64,000 nucleotides of DNA from Prosopocoilus inquinatus (lineage: Eukaryota; Arthropoda; Insecta; Coleoptera; Lucanidae): NCBI GenBank assembly GCA_036172665.1, contig CM069872.1, positions 45,246,101 through 45,310,100 of the forward strand, in the 5' to 3' direction. Positions 1 through 10,245 of the stretch are shown here, piece by piece. A program made the translations under genes and the position numbers. Position 1 is the first letter of the stretch. The number at the start of each line of letters is the position of its first letter. Under the pieces are notes generated by a model. That model did not search any database and was not told the origin of the DNA. It was given only the letters and a program-made list of their open reading frames with translations.

Positions 1-212
1 AGTTATTTACGTGTCAAGCTTTGTAAGTTAATCTTTACGAGCGAGCTGGAAGTTTCTGCGGCGAGCGACGCAAGAGCGAGCCCCACAATCCAATGAGCCT
101 AGCAAAGATAGTTTACTTTAATTTTTTTTATGAAAACGTTTTTTTTATCGAAGGCTCTATTTCTAGGTAGACGTAGTCGTAATGATGTAGATAGACAGTC
201 GCTTTTGTATGA

Positions 213-290
213 GCCTGTAAAATTTTACAGGTCTTTTATACAAGCCCGTAAAGTATTACAGGTCTGTTCCAGTAATGTAATTTACCGCTT
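213..290. repeat. 33-bp imperfect direct repeat with an 18-bp palindrome
   Basis: Positions 214-231 are a perfect 18-bp palindrome with half-site CCTGTAAAA. A diverged second copy of the same unit begins about 33 bases later, so the stretch reads as an imperfect tandem pair. No coding or known element was recognised. The flanking bases 1-212 hold only a slightly GC-rich patch near 40-110 and nothing else I can name. Confidence 0.5.
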
Positions 291-357
291 ACTTGGTTAC
301 CATAAACAACAAAATTGACGTGTAAAATGTCAGTTACTAAGAAGGTAGAAATAATAG

Positions 358-490
358 TATTTTACATTACATGACAGGGAAACCTGTTTTTACTAGCGAT
401 AAGAGAGTTGACTGACGAGTCGTCGGACGAATCAGTCATCTCCTTGATCCAGTATAAAAATGGTTTCCCTGGCGTGTAATGTAATATATT
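358..490. repeat. Foldback (MITE-like) repeat with hammerhead-like centre
   Basis: Two inverted arms face each other. The left arm (about 361-393) and right arm (about 449-487) share the core CAGGGAAACC followed by TTTTTA, and both outer ends carry ATTACAT or ATTACAC. The centre holds a hammerhead-like core at 412-437. No target duplication is clear. The arrangement, short inverted arms around a ribozyme-like core, recurs at 22550-22744 and 35988-36153. Confidence 0.55.
412..437 (+). ncRNA. Hammerhead-like core, probably inactive
   Basis: The sequence shows CTGACGA, a 3-bp stem II (GTC/GAC) closed by GTCG, then GAA. The base after GAA is T, where active hammerheads need A at position 15.1. 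The stem I arms do not pair cleanly. A simple alternative is a hairpin formed by GACTGA and TCAGTC. I call it only a degenerate relative of the clearer motifs in this window. Confidence 0.25.
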
Positions 491-847
491 TTATTTGTTA
501 CACAATTATAAGTATACATAAATATAGAAATTATTATCAATAAATTGTCATCTGTGAAAAGTGTCATGTTTTAAATCATATCTCACCAGCCGAGGAAATG
601 CCGTTTCAAAAAGTAGCCATGAAAACGTACATCCTTAGTTCATTGAATGAATTTCCTACTAACTCATAAATGTTTTACTGGCTTGCTGTCACTTTTACAA
701 GTTATTACCTAGTAAAAATGATGTTTCCTTTTAAATAAAGAGTGCTGACAAGTGGTGGTTTACAATTGTGCAACAAATATATCAAACTTAGGATTGTGTA
801 AAACAGTAAAACAAATTATGTATAGTACTTCCTACTTCTATTAAGAT
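491..847. other. Unannotated AT-rich stretch
   Basis: No gene, inverted repeat or recognisable element was seen. Confidence 0.5.
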
Positions 848-969
848 CCAATTTCTTCACTTAGAGATAAATTTATCTGCCAGGTAGTATCCTCGGAAAC
901 TATTATCAATACAATGGTTTCAAAGGATAATACCTGGCAAATAAATTTATCAGGAGGTGAAGAAATCGG
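848..969. repeat. Snapback element, copy 1 of 3
   Basis: Arms of roughly 45 bp are inverted around an asymmetric centre. Both arms contain GATAAATTTATC or a one-base variant, then CTGCCAGGTA, and end in TTCTTCAC and its complement GTGAAGAA. Two further copies lie at 59121-59242 and 59251-59369. The asymmetric centre shows that this copy has the same orientation as the first of those. The element is too short to code for a protein, so it is non-autonomous. Its superfamily was not identified. Confidence 0.7.
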
Positions 970-975
970 GTATTA

Positions 976-1050
976 ATCAGCTTACAAAGTTCGTGCCGAA
1001 ATACGTATTTTGGCATCATCAGCTTACAAAGTTAGTACCGAAATACTTAT
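976..1050 (-). ncRNA. 42-bp tandem pair with hammerhead-like minus-strand core
   Basis: The unit beginning ATCAGCTTACAAAG occurs at 976 and again at 1018. On the minus strand the junction reads CTGATGA (1016-1022), then an almost fully self-complementary stem II of about 22 nt, then CGAAC. The last box has GAAC instead of GAAA, which suggests loss of the A at position 15.1, and stem I does not pair convincingly. It directly abuts the snapback element at 848-969, so both may belong to one mobile unit. Confidence 0.35.
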
Positions 1051-1643
1051 CTGCGTAAAGAGTCATTTTGGTAAAAGAAATGTTTTATTTACTTCTTAAA
1101 CCACAGTCTCCTTTACTATTCTCAGACTATCTGTCTCCGTTTCATAACCTTTTTTACGAATATTTCTTGGCACTATTTTCTCTAACATAAATTAATGTAG
1201 TGTAAAACTGCCTTCATCTTTCTGAAGACGTATTTTTTTGTATTGTAAATAAATAAAAATCAATCTCAATAAGTGATACTAATTTACGTATAATACATTC
1301 TAAGTCAACGTAATACATTCTTGAATGATTCTGTAAGACCGAGTAGTAAAAAACGTCCACCATTCAAGTCTCCTTTTTTAAAACAAACAAAAACACAGCC
1401 TTCTACATCGGTACATAAAATAGTTACCGAGTACACGGCAAACCACTTCATAACAAATTAAACGCAGGCTGTACCACGTCTTTTATCTCCCAACTTGCAC
1501 GGAGGATAACCATTTGATTCGAAGAATTAACTTCATTATTGGAACAAGCATTCTAGATTCCTAGGAAACTTGGACTTTTTTATCGCATTGATAGCGACTG
1601 CTTTGATCCGCCGAAAGCGTTTAACCTTTCTCATCTGTCCGCG
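1051..1643. other. Unannotated stretch
   Basis: AT-rich sequence. No gene or repeat was recognised. Confidence 0.5.
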
Positions 1644-1938
1644 TATACGTACGTATACGGGTGGTTGCTACTTTTAATGAACGTGTGAAAATATCAGAAA
1701 CTATTTTGTATCATTCAATACATACGCCAGATTGGCCAACAATAAGTTAATAGAGTGTTCTATTTTAATTCTAATGGCAAATAATATACGTATGTATACA
1801 GGTAGTTGCTAGTTTTAATTAACGTGTGAGAATATCAGGAACTATTGTGTCCTGTAAAGTAATGATTCAATACGTATATCAAATTGGCTAATTGTAAGTT
1901 AACAAAGTGTTCTATTTTAGTTAAAATCGCAAAGAATA
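1644..1938. repeat. Diverged tandem dimer, unit about 141 bp
   Basis: Two head-to-tail units start at 1644 and 1785, each with a TATACGTAYGTATAC palindrome. Both contain AACGTGTGARAATATCAG, then GAAACTATT or GAACTATT, then AGTTAA and GTGTTCTATTTTA. The second unit carries a short insertion. Divergence is substantial, so the duplication is old. No protein is encoded. Confidence 0.7.
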
Positions 1939-2695
1939 TAAGTTACAAATCAATGCTAAACTCTAATGAAAATCAAACGAATTAAGAGTTTGTTAATGAC
2001 CCGTGTTTGGAACTTGATCGCTAATGAGGACGGCAAGAAGTAGTAGTAGTAGCAGCATTCAGGAAGGTTATATAAAAGAGAACAAATCTAGTTCACTGAG
2101 ACCCTCAATAAAAACAAATAATTAACCGCAGCGCGTCGCTTAAAAGAGATACAAAATAGCTCCGCGCGTCGTTTTTAATTTTTCATAATGATAGATGTGC
2201 TCCGGCGAGGAAGACGGACGTCAGTCAGGGGGAACGCGCCCGACGAAGACGGGCGCCTCTGAGAGGTGCGGTGATGGATGATTGCTTGCGTGCATCGCCC
2301 GCCCGCGGTATTTTTACTAAGTTGTGCAACGGAACTAATGACCCGGTTTCAACTGTACCCCACACTACAACACACACACCTTGATCATGAACGACCGAAG
2401 AGGAAGAAATTGCAGGCGATTTTTAGATAATTAACGTTACTTAAAAGCTTCCCGTAAGATAAGAATGCAGGATAACACACGCATATTTAACGCATGATTG
2501 GAAAGACAGAGATCATTTTTGAGTTTGTAAAGTAACAAAAATTTTCTTCATAAAATGTGTATGTATTAGTCACTTCCAATTCTATCCGAATTCGTAAATC
2601 CAGAAAAGTACCACGTTCGTGAACACTTACAAATGAGTTTAATAATATCAAGGATGAAAGAAAAATTTTCAGACAGTTTTAAAAACCAATTCAAA
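1939..2695. other. Unique DNA with a CpG-rich block
   Basis: Around 2115-2330 the base composition becomes GC- and CpG-rich, with several CGCG-type words and GACG repeats, and then returns to AT-rich. This could be a promoter, regulatory DNA or a conserved element. No open frame or splice pattern supports an exon. Confidence 0.3.
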
Positions 2696-2735
2696 AGTCG
2701 ACGTTTCGCTATAGTTTGATAGTTGCGCCGGGAAA
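2696..2735 (-). ncRNA. Hammerhead remnant
   Basis: On the minus strand the 3' half is intact (stem II end, GAAA at 2704-2707, then CGTCGAC). The CUGANGA box has decayed to CCGGCGC and stem II is partly mismatched. The order and spacing match the intact motifs at 36064 and 14890. I infer a dead copy of the same family. Confidence 0.3.
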
Positions 2736-3094
2736 TGGTCAGGGTTACCATCTAACCGAAGAAATCCGGACGTGATTGGATTCTTAGAGGATAGTCCGGA
2801 CTCTGCCCAAATTTTATTAGAGACCGGGTTCTCTTCATAGCAATTAATCAACTGTCAATCTTATTGAGTAAATAATGACGTCCTTTACATGATCAGAACA
2901 CCCCTTAGCAAATAGGCCAAATCTGGTACCTCTTCCAACCTAGATTGAAACATTCAAGGTTATAGACAGAGCACGTTTCAGAATCCAAATTAGAGAGTTA
3001 TGAAGGTTATTAAGGTCGTAGGAGGTTCTAGAATCGGGATGTTCCTTTCTGCAAGAAATCCTACATTTATACATAAAATCTTTATACTGAAAAA
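2736..3094. other. Unannotated stretch before the Gypsy remnant
   Basis: No retroelement motif could be read here. It may hold decayed gag or protease sequence from the element that follows, but nothing supports that directly. Confidence 0.35.
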
Positions 3095-4068
3095 ATTTGA
3101 AGTTTAAATTAAATCAAGATTCTAACTATAGTGCACAAATTGGTTCAAAACACCGAAAATTTCGGATCTTCGTGGCAAACTCACACGATATAGTCAATAT
3201 TTTTGGTCTTGATTGGTTCAGAGCTTTTGGTTACAATATTTCGCGACAAGATACACAAGATCCGGAATTAATAAATTCACTGGAACTTGTGTATCATGTG
3301 TCGTCTATATCGAAACAGTCTTCGGGGTCTTCAGTTAACGCAACAGCCATCAGAGAACTTTGTAAGCAGCACTCGCAACTTTTCAAAGAAGAATTGGACC
3401 GATGCAATTCGTTCAAAGCTTCATTTCGTTTGAAATCAAAACCACATCAAAATTCTGCGAACCAAGACCAATTCCATTCGCACTTAAAGATAAAGTTAAA
3501 GAAGAGTTCAACACTTATTGCTGTAGTACCGAAAACAAACGGAAAAATAAGGGAGTACAAAGAAATCAGCATGTGAAACACTATTGTACACATATCGCAC
3601 GACACCAAATCCACAAACTGGAAAGTCGCCTGCAGAGCTTTTACATGGTCGCAACTAACGTACAAAATTTTCAATTATGTTGGAAGCACCTCACTACCAA
3701 CCATTGCCAGTGGTTGGTAGTGAGGTATAACTCCAGGTATTTCGACGACAAAATTTGAAATCAATGATCCAGTTTATATGAAACTGTACGCAAATAATTC
3801 GCATTCGTGGGCTAAAGGGCGTATCGTTCAAAGAATTGGTAAGATGATGTACCTCGTCAGCACAACCAGAAATCAGTTGAGCAAAGCCACAAATTGCAGT
3901 CTGTTTCCAATCTTGCATCCATCTTGCGAGAGGCAACTGAAATTCATCAAGAGAAGCCATCAGATGCAACGAATCAAAATTCCACCTGATTCTTCTATTT
4001 CAGCACCGAATGTTCGACGTTCCCATCGGCATCGGCTTCCACCAGTTCGTTATGTTCCCGGAAGTTGA
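3095..4068 (+). pseudogene. Ty3/Gypsy retrotransposon pol remnant with internal deletion
   Basis: The first part (3095-3576) matches the end of the aspartic protease (motif FGLDWFRAF) and the start of reverse transcriptase. RT-like motifs such as RPIPFALKDKVKEE appear in a shifted frame at 3450-3510, so there is at least one frameshift. Near 3570-3590 the sequence jumps to integrase C-terminal motifs (TGKSPAELLHGR at about 3617-3655, with a stop soon after). A further frame (about 3757-4068) gives the pol tail, with KGRIVQRIG and a terminal PPVRYVPGS. The RT palm with its catalytic box, RNase H and the integrase core are all missing. No LTRs were found. It cannot encode a working polyprotein. 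The family is Ty3/Gypsy by motif order; the lineage within it is uncertain. Confidence 0.75.
3688..3726. repeat. Perfect 16-bp inverted repeat with 7-nt loop
   Basis: Positions 3688-3703 and 3711-3726 are exact reverse complements (arm core CTCACTACCAACC), separated by TTGCCAG. It lies inside the decayed Gypsy integrase region, where a perfect palindrome is not expected. It could be a footprint of an insertion or template switch. Confidence 0.85.
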
Positions 4069-4229
4069 ACAAAAAACATTGACTTTTAATAACGTCATAT
4101 TTAGAACATGTGTACAAGTCTTGAAGTTTTGGAATTTTTTCGACCGTAGGCTGCAGGACGAATCAAAAAATATGGAAAGGTGGAAGGAGGTTTGATGGGT
4201 AAGGCAAAAAGAAACGAAGAAGACAGAAT

Positions 4230-5115
4230 TAATGTCAATCATGGTGGAGCAGAAAGAAGAACCACGGGAAGCAACAAAGGCGAAAACTGATACTAGAGAT
4301 GCTAAAAACGCTTAGAAATCTTACAGTTGAACAATTAATATAAGAAAAAGAAGATAAGAGAGCCATTACTGTGTACACTAACACTGAAAAAATCTGCATC
4401 AGAATATTTGAGAAAAGGATAACGAATGCAGCTTTAACAAACACGATTAACAAAACAGAACAGTCTCTTTCGTACGGCGTAAAAGCGTTAAACGGAAATC
4501 TAGAATTGTACGAGAGAAGCCTTGGGCAAACCAATACGAAGATTAATTTTGATAAGACGAAAGCATTAGTTAACAGTGGAAGGAAAAATAAAACATGACA
4601 TAAAATAGAAAATTTAAAAGAAATCAAAATGTGAAAAAAATTTAAATATCCCGTGGGATAAGGTGGCTCAAGAAGGGAGAATGAGTGAGGAAGTAGACTA
4701 GCCATATTGAGAAGGTTATTCAACGGCATAAAGAACATCTTTTTAGGAAGGAGGGAAAATCCAAGTCAATAGAAAGAAACATTTCAGAAAGTGGTCAAGT
4801 CGATATTAATATATGGTTTGAAATCAAGAGCATATACAAAACAACAAGTTCCAACAAATTTATGGATTGGATAGAGTAAGAAATGAAAATATCAGAGACT
4901 GTTAGGATGCTAAGTCTATTGAAGAGGTAAATAGAACAAGAATAGCTGGATGGTAAAGTGAAAAGAATAACAGAAAAAAAAATATACAAAAAGAGTAGAC
5001 CACGCTAGAAAAATAAAGATCGACTAAGAAGGGCATGACATGGAGAGCTACAAGCGGTGGTGGAAAGATATGGAAGAATGTTGGTGCAGGTAGGGAAAGG
5101 GGTGGCGTAAGAATT
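4230..5115 (+). pseudogene. Non-LTR retrotransposon RT C-terminal remnant
   Basis: Scattered frames preserve the order expected at the C-terminal end of an insect non-LTR reverse transcriptase. A thumb-like segment at about 4371-4598 ends in INFDKTKALVNSGRK. A short EEGRM-type stretch follows near 4670-4695, then LDRVRNENIR with SIEEVNRTRIAGW near 4875-4960, and finally KRWWKDMEE near 5050-5075. Stops and frameshifts separate the pieces. The RT palm and endonuclease are absent. It starts shortly after the Gypsy remnant, so two different retroelements are stacked in the same orientation. The clade is not resolved. Confidence 0.65.
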
Positions 5116-6180
5116 GCGTAAGAATTATCATCGTAATCGTAATCGTTTCGTCATCACTGTTTCGCAAGAATATGTTTTCGGTCTTCTTTGCGTGAATCTG
5201 TTAAATTTCGACTTCTTGCATCATCTCCGAATCTAATTTCAACCTCCTGCATGCATTTCGATATTATATCCGAATCTTACAATAATTTACATCTGTCATT
5301 TTTTTATAAAGATTCAATTCGACATTAAAGACGAGTTTTAAAAACTATACTCTTACTGTATCCTTGATTTAAACCTCGCTCAGTCTTGCATCTTGGTTTA
5401 ACGTCAACTAGCTTAACAATTTAATGTAATTTAAGGTAACTTATAAGACACCAACTTTGTTTAATGTTGGTAGCCCTAAATAATTGAAGCGAAGCTTCAT
5501 GTATTTAGTTATACCAAAGAGTTACTAGTTTTCCAAATAGCCGGGGACGTGAAAACTTTACGCTTTTCAGAAATACAAACTTACTGATTGATGTAAAGAC
5601 AAGTAAATATTTGAGAGTTTCCTAATTTCTATTTCATCTTTTAATAGATTTAATTGAATTGAAGTAAACCAGCTCCTGTGATGTAAAGTAAACGTCTGCT
5701 CAGATCTAATCATTTGTATTAATTGTGTAGGAGCGTTGAAGAGTTTACAACTTTAAAAAATTCAAGTATGAAAATCAAAAAGTTTCGGATTTTTCTTTCA
5801 TAAGAATAAAAGGTGTAATAAATAATTAGAATTTTCTAAATTTGAAAATCTCTGATGATCCAGCTAAAAAAAATCTCATGTTTCCACTGTGTATAAAATA
5901 ATTCCATTCTAGTATATACTGTACGATGCACACAAACAACTGACGTCTTCAAACATTGGTAGAGATTTGGGTTATGTTATTTTCAGACGCCTAAAATAAA
6001 AATGGGTTAATAAGTGCTTATGGCTGGCTGCGGCGTTGTATTTTTTTCTTGTAAGTGGCTTTGAGCTCTGCCAGATTAATAAAACGTCATCAATAATAGG
6101 ATTACAAACAAGTTGACTTCCTCAGTATTTCAACATGTTTTTTTTTTTAATGAAATCAATTTATAAGTATTTTATACTAC
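5116..6180. other. Unannotated AT-rich stretch
   Basis: No gene, long repeat or element terminus was recognised. Confidence 0.5.
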
Positions 6181-6184
6181 ATTT

Positions 6185-6530
6185 ATGGGGAAAGCATGCA
6201 TCATAATGTGGTGTTACAATTGTACATTTTTCAGACAAATTGAAACGTCCGCTTGCGCTCGAAAATTTATACATAAAGCTCTCCGCGAAAAACAAAACGG
6301 GAATAAAGCCGGCCGTTTTATTTCGAGTGCTTTTGAAGTATTTCTTTCGCGAAAGCCGCAAAAAAGCGAGCGCGATAAAATTCCCCCTCGTTTTGCTCGT
6401 TCTCCGAGCAGAATAAAACGCTCTGTCAACAACAATGTAATTGTCAACTTGCCGGCGCTCCCTGAAAGCGACGCCGGCGACGCCGAGCCGTCCAACCGAC
6501 TGCATGAAAATGCGATTAATTATGAAAACT
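6185..6530. promoter_or_regulatory. CpG-rich unique block, possible regulatory DNA
   Basis: Composition rises sharply in GC and CpG compared with both flanks, with many CGCG, GCCG and CGAG words, ending in ATTAATTA. Overlapping frames on both strands stay open here, which is a composition effect and not evidence for a protein. A pyrimidine-rich CT microsatellite follows at about 6525-6562. Regulatory function is inferred only from composition. Confidence 0.25.
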
Positions 6531-6756
6531 CTCTCTCTCCCTCTCTCTCTTTCTGTCTCTCAGTATATTTCTTTTTCTGGCTTCTCTTATTTTGTCCAGT
6601 TATTTTTGTGGTACATTGGCAAAGAGAGAATATAATTATTAATACAGTTATCCCAATATAATGTAGCAACTTAAATTAATTAATAAATTTGTATTAGTCT
6701 CACAAAGGTTTCATTTTGATATTCGCATATCAGCCGACAGTCTGCAGAAAATTATA

Positions 6757-6961
6757 AGTGTCCCAAAAGTCTTGTAATCTAAACAGCCATACCGTACGCC
6801 GAATATGATAACTGGTATGGTAGGTCGGTCACTTAAACACTTACGACTTCCGTGTTCTGCGTAATATTTAAATATTAAATATTCCATTTACGAATCCACA
6901 TTGACATTCAATGCACATTTTATAAAAAATTGTCTGTATAGATTACAAGACTTTGAAACAA
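6757..6961. mobile_element. Tc1/mariner-type MITE
   Basis: Inverted arms at 6766-6786 and 6934-6954 share AGTCTTGTAATCTA with one mismatch over 21 bp. Outer ends begin after TA dinucleotides on both sides (6755-6756 and 6962-6963), as expected for Tc1/mariner insertion. At about 205 bp there is no room for a transposase. Confidence 0.5.
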
Positions 6962-7152
6962 TAAAGGCATCGATAGACATAGTGAATCATAACCGTCCGA
7001 AACTAAATTTGCCAATCATCTGCATGGATGAAAAGGACAAAGTTTTTAAAATTAAATTGAATTGAGAATTTTGTATATTAACTACCCATTTGTTGCTCCA
7101 GATGCTTTTGCAACATCGTTGTTTTCACCCATCCTTCACATCCTCCTATCCA

Positions 7153-7531
7153 TAAAGCCGACACTATCTATTACTTCTTTACTCTAGCGATCGCACGTTC
7201 CTAACTCGCAAGTATGCGTGTTCATGCCGAGATTATTTTCTTAATTTACGATTGGCTGGTTTGGGCATCTGGTACGAACGTTTTCGCGCTCGAGTCGTCC
7301 ATTGCAGCAATCATGAATTGGGCGAACAGTTAAAAGAGTGTAAAGCCGACGCTATCTATCTCTTCTTTGTTCTAGGGTTCGCACTGTTCCTAACTTACAG
7401 GTATGCGTATTCAACCCGAGATTATTTTTTTAATGTCCGATTGGCTGGTTTGTGCACGTGACACGAACGTTTTCGCCCTCGAGTCGTCCATTACGGCATC
7501 CTTCATGACTTGAGCGAACAGTTAAAGAGTG
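7153..7531. repeat. Tandem dimer, unit about 188 bp
   Basis: Units begin at 7153 and 7341 with TAAAGCCGAC. They share CGAGATTATTTT, GATTGGCTGGTTTG, ACGAACGTTTTCGC, CTCGAGTCGTCCATT and GCGAACAGTTAA. Similarity is high enough to align by eye over the full length. A 69-codon open frame crosses the junction, but it has no ATG at its start and is a by-product of the repeat. Confidence 0.8.
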
Positions 7532-9726
7532 CGGTTGTGTTTTGATTTCGTTTGGATAATTTCAGTTTAGAGAGTAAGGAGCTTGGAATAAAATAATCAG
7601 AATGTGTGTTAAATGAGCATTCGAAGTCTAAAAATTTGTAATACTTGGATTTATCTTTCTTTTCAAAAAAAATAAAAACGATTTCTTTATACAGGTTACG
7701 ACTTAGGACTCGTCTTGTATACTCAAAAAGATTATCTCACTTCTAGTGTTTCTACGTGAAATAAACGTTTTTCTTGAATCACTAGTCTTTATGCATTATT
7801 AAAATGTTACGCGGTATTAAATCTAAAATATAAGTATATTATTTGCCAGGCAGCCTTTAATATAGTTGTGACCGACTTGGATGATAAATACAACATAATG
7901 GCTTGGTCCTTATTCTGGTATATCCGGATGCGATTTCGTAACCTTGCCTCGGCAAAAACAACATCGGCTAGTGCGTCTCTCCACAAAATACAAAATTCAG
8001 AAAATAAAATTAGATAATCCGAAAAGTCTTCATATAAATTTTTAATTAGGATTCATAAACAACCGGATTTTATTGCATCGTAAATTTAACATAAACACCG
8101 CGTTAATTATTATTCGTTTTCCCGTGAGGATTATTCCTTCTGGGATGGTTTCGGTGTTAGACACACTAACACATATCCGGATGACTTCCAACCTGGCGTG
8201 AATGTTAATAATGCAAATGTATAACCGGCTCTCTTACACTCTGATCTCTTAATCCGCGATTAATCCTGACTTGAGGCGCGAGGCGAATTTACCAAACGAA
8301 CGCGAACTTTGGCCGAACTGGGCGGCACTCATAACGTACGAGGGAAAGTGGTTTCGTTCACGCTCTGCTAACACTAGGCCATATTTATGTTTATTATGAT
8401 TTGCCGTTTTGCTTTGTTTTATTTACCTTACACACTCGGCTACCCTGCTTATGTAATTTTATTGTTCCGTGTTGCCTGCCGCTTTTCGATTTTTCTCTGT
8501 TCATTATTACTGCTTTAGACCGTTCCAAAATAAACCCGATTAGATGCACTTTGGCAATAAATCCGACAGGTAAAAGAACACAAATCGAAACGTTTACTTT
8601 CACGAGACGATTTAAAAAAAGCTCATATGGGATGGTACTAAAATCAATGAAGCGTGAAATTTGCAATTTCAAAAATGTTGATAATTTAAAACAAAAATCA
8701 GGTTATATTAAAGTTCAGAATAACATTTTAGAATCATCTTCGTACTTTACGAGAATAAAAAGAAACATTCAGCTTCGTTTTGCCATCTTCATTATTATGA
8801 CTGAAACAATGTTTCTATTAAACCTAAGACTTCCAAACTATTGGATGATTTCTTCTTTTCCAAGGAAGTCACCTTTTTTAAAAATTTAAAAATTAAACAT
8901 GAAGGTCCGATTTAACAAGTGCAAAACAATTCAACTTCAGTTTATTGCCAAGAAAAAGCTTTTCCAATTTAGTGATTCGAAGCCAGCGCCATAACATATA
9001 CCAAACGTTTTCGTTTTGAGTTACGTATTTTTGGGTGCTCTTGATTTAAATCCCACAGAACGTACATCGAGACAGGCTTTAGTAAGTAATTGGTAAGGTA
9101 ATTGATGTTCAACATCTTTTACTTTATGACAGAGCTATTTCTGTCTTATCTCCGTCTTTTTTTCAAGTTTTAGTGAAACCTGGATAAAATCAAGTTTAAA
9201 AGCTTTTGCTTGAAATCCTAACAAGAATTTTGTCTTAAGTAATGTGCACTTCTGTCTTAACTTAAGTAATGTGTAGCTGGGAGTTTGAAGCACGTACTTG
9301 ACAGAAAACAGAAAACTCTGGAAGAGACAATTGGTGTGATGAATAAATCGAAGCAAATGCTTGAACTTCTCTAAAGAAAACTAGCAAATATTTGGAGAAA
9401 ATTGAATTCTAAACTATTGTACCAATAGTAAGTTCGACTTTTTAAAAGAGAAACTGGATAATGATTTACAACTGAAAATTTTCCCAGAATTTAGCATTAA
9501 AGAAATAATAATTGAAGTAAAAGCAATTGCTTCATTTTATTCATCTAGCCCAATATCAAGAATCGACTGCATTTAATCGATTCAATCTGAACACGTGGGA
9601 GTTTTATATTTTATCGTAATCATTTTGTGTTATTAGTCTTCAGTGGTCAACAGGTGATAGGTTACCAAACCGATTATGTCAAATTGAACCCATTCAATTC
9701 TTCTGATGAATAGCTTACGAAGTATA
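7532..9726. other. Unique DNA with a CpG-rich block near 8230-8400
   Basis: No gene was recognised. Around 8230-8400 the sequence is GC-elevated and contains several CGCG words beside ATTAAT cores. Near 9235-9275 the phrase CTTAAGTAATGTG is repeated. An open frame at 8401-8889 has no recognisable domain. Confidence 0.35.
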
Positions 9727-9993
9727 GATTCAACTAGTATAAATCGAATCGATTCTGAATATCTCTAAAAATGACCTAAACTTCAATGAATTTAAGTTTG
9801 AACTGTAATAGTAAAAGACAACAATAAAGATTTCGTTATTTCCAGTAATCAGTGATTATTTTGATTCAACTATAAATCAAATCGATTCTGAACATGTCTA
9901 AAAATGGCTAAACTTCAATGAAATCGAGTTTCATATTATAATAGTAAAAGACAACAATAGATGTACCGTTATTTCAAGTGAATAGTGATCATT
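9727..9993. repeat. Tandem dimer, unit about 136 bp
   Basis: Units begin with GATTCAAC at 9727 and 9863. They share AATCGATTCTGAA, CTAAACTTCAATGAA and TAATAGTAAAAGACAACAAT, and end in an AGTGATYATTTT word. No protein is encoded. Confidence 0.75.
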
Positions 9994-10148
9994 TTATTGA
10001 TGAAACTCATAAAACGAAAGGGAAGACAGGCATTTACTGTGGAATAGAAAATGTATTCTTTGCGAACTGGACATTCAAAGCGGAGAAGATGAAGGTTTAA
10101 CCCGGAACACGGGCTCTAAAACTATAACATTTATAAATGAAGCTGACT

Positions 10149-10245
10149 CTTGTCCGATGAAGCTATCAATCGATAGTGAAACGTTGAGCGCCTTTCCATT
10201 TATAATTTTGTCCGATTTAAGATTAAAAACTTTTTACTTATAACT
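10149..10245 (+). ncRNA. Degenerate hammerhead with homologous 3' tail
   Basis: The motif reads CCGATGA (10154-10160, one base off CTGATGA), then stem II GCTATC/GATAGT with an AATC tetraloop, GAAA, then CGTTGAG. The following 55 bases (GTCCGATTTAAGATTAA and an ACTTTTT word) resemble the tail after the hammerhead at 36064 (GTCCGGTTTGAGATTAA). The CTGA box mutation and a poor stem I suggest loss of activity. Family membership is well supported by core plus tail. Confidence 0.5.

Noticed and set aside
4235..4738. 167-codon minus-strand frame
   Set aside because: It is antisense to the plus-strand non-LTR remnant and is hydrophobic only because of the A-rich sense strand.
6185..6661. 158-codon frame overlapping open frames on the other strand
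   Set aside because: Several frames are open together because of composition; the tail runs into a CT microsatellite.
8401..8889. 162-codon plus-strand open frame
   Set aside because: No ATG start, no recognisable domain, and no splice or conservation evidence.
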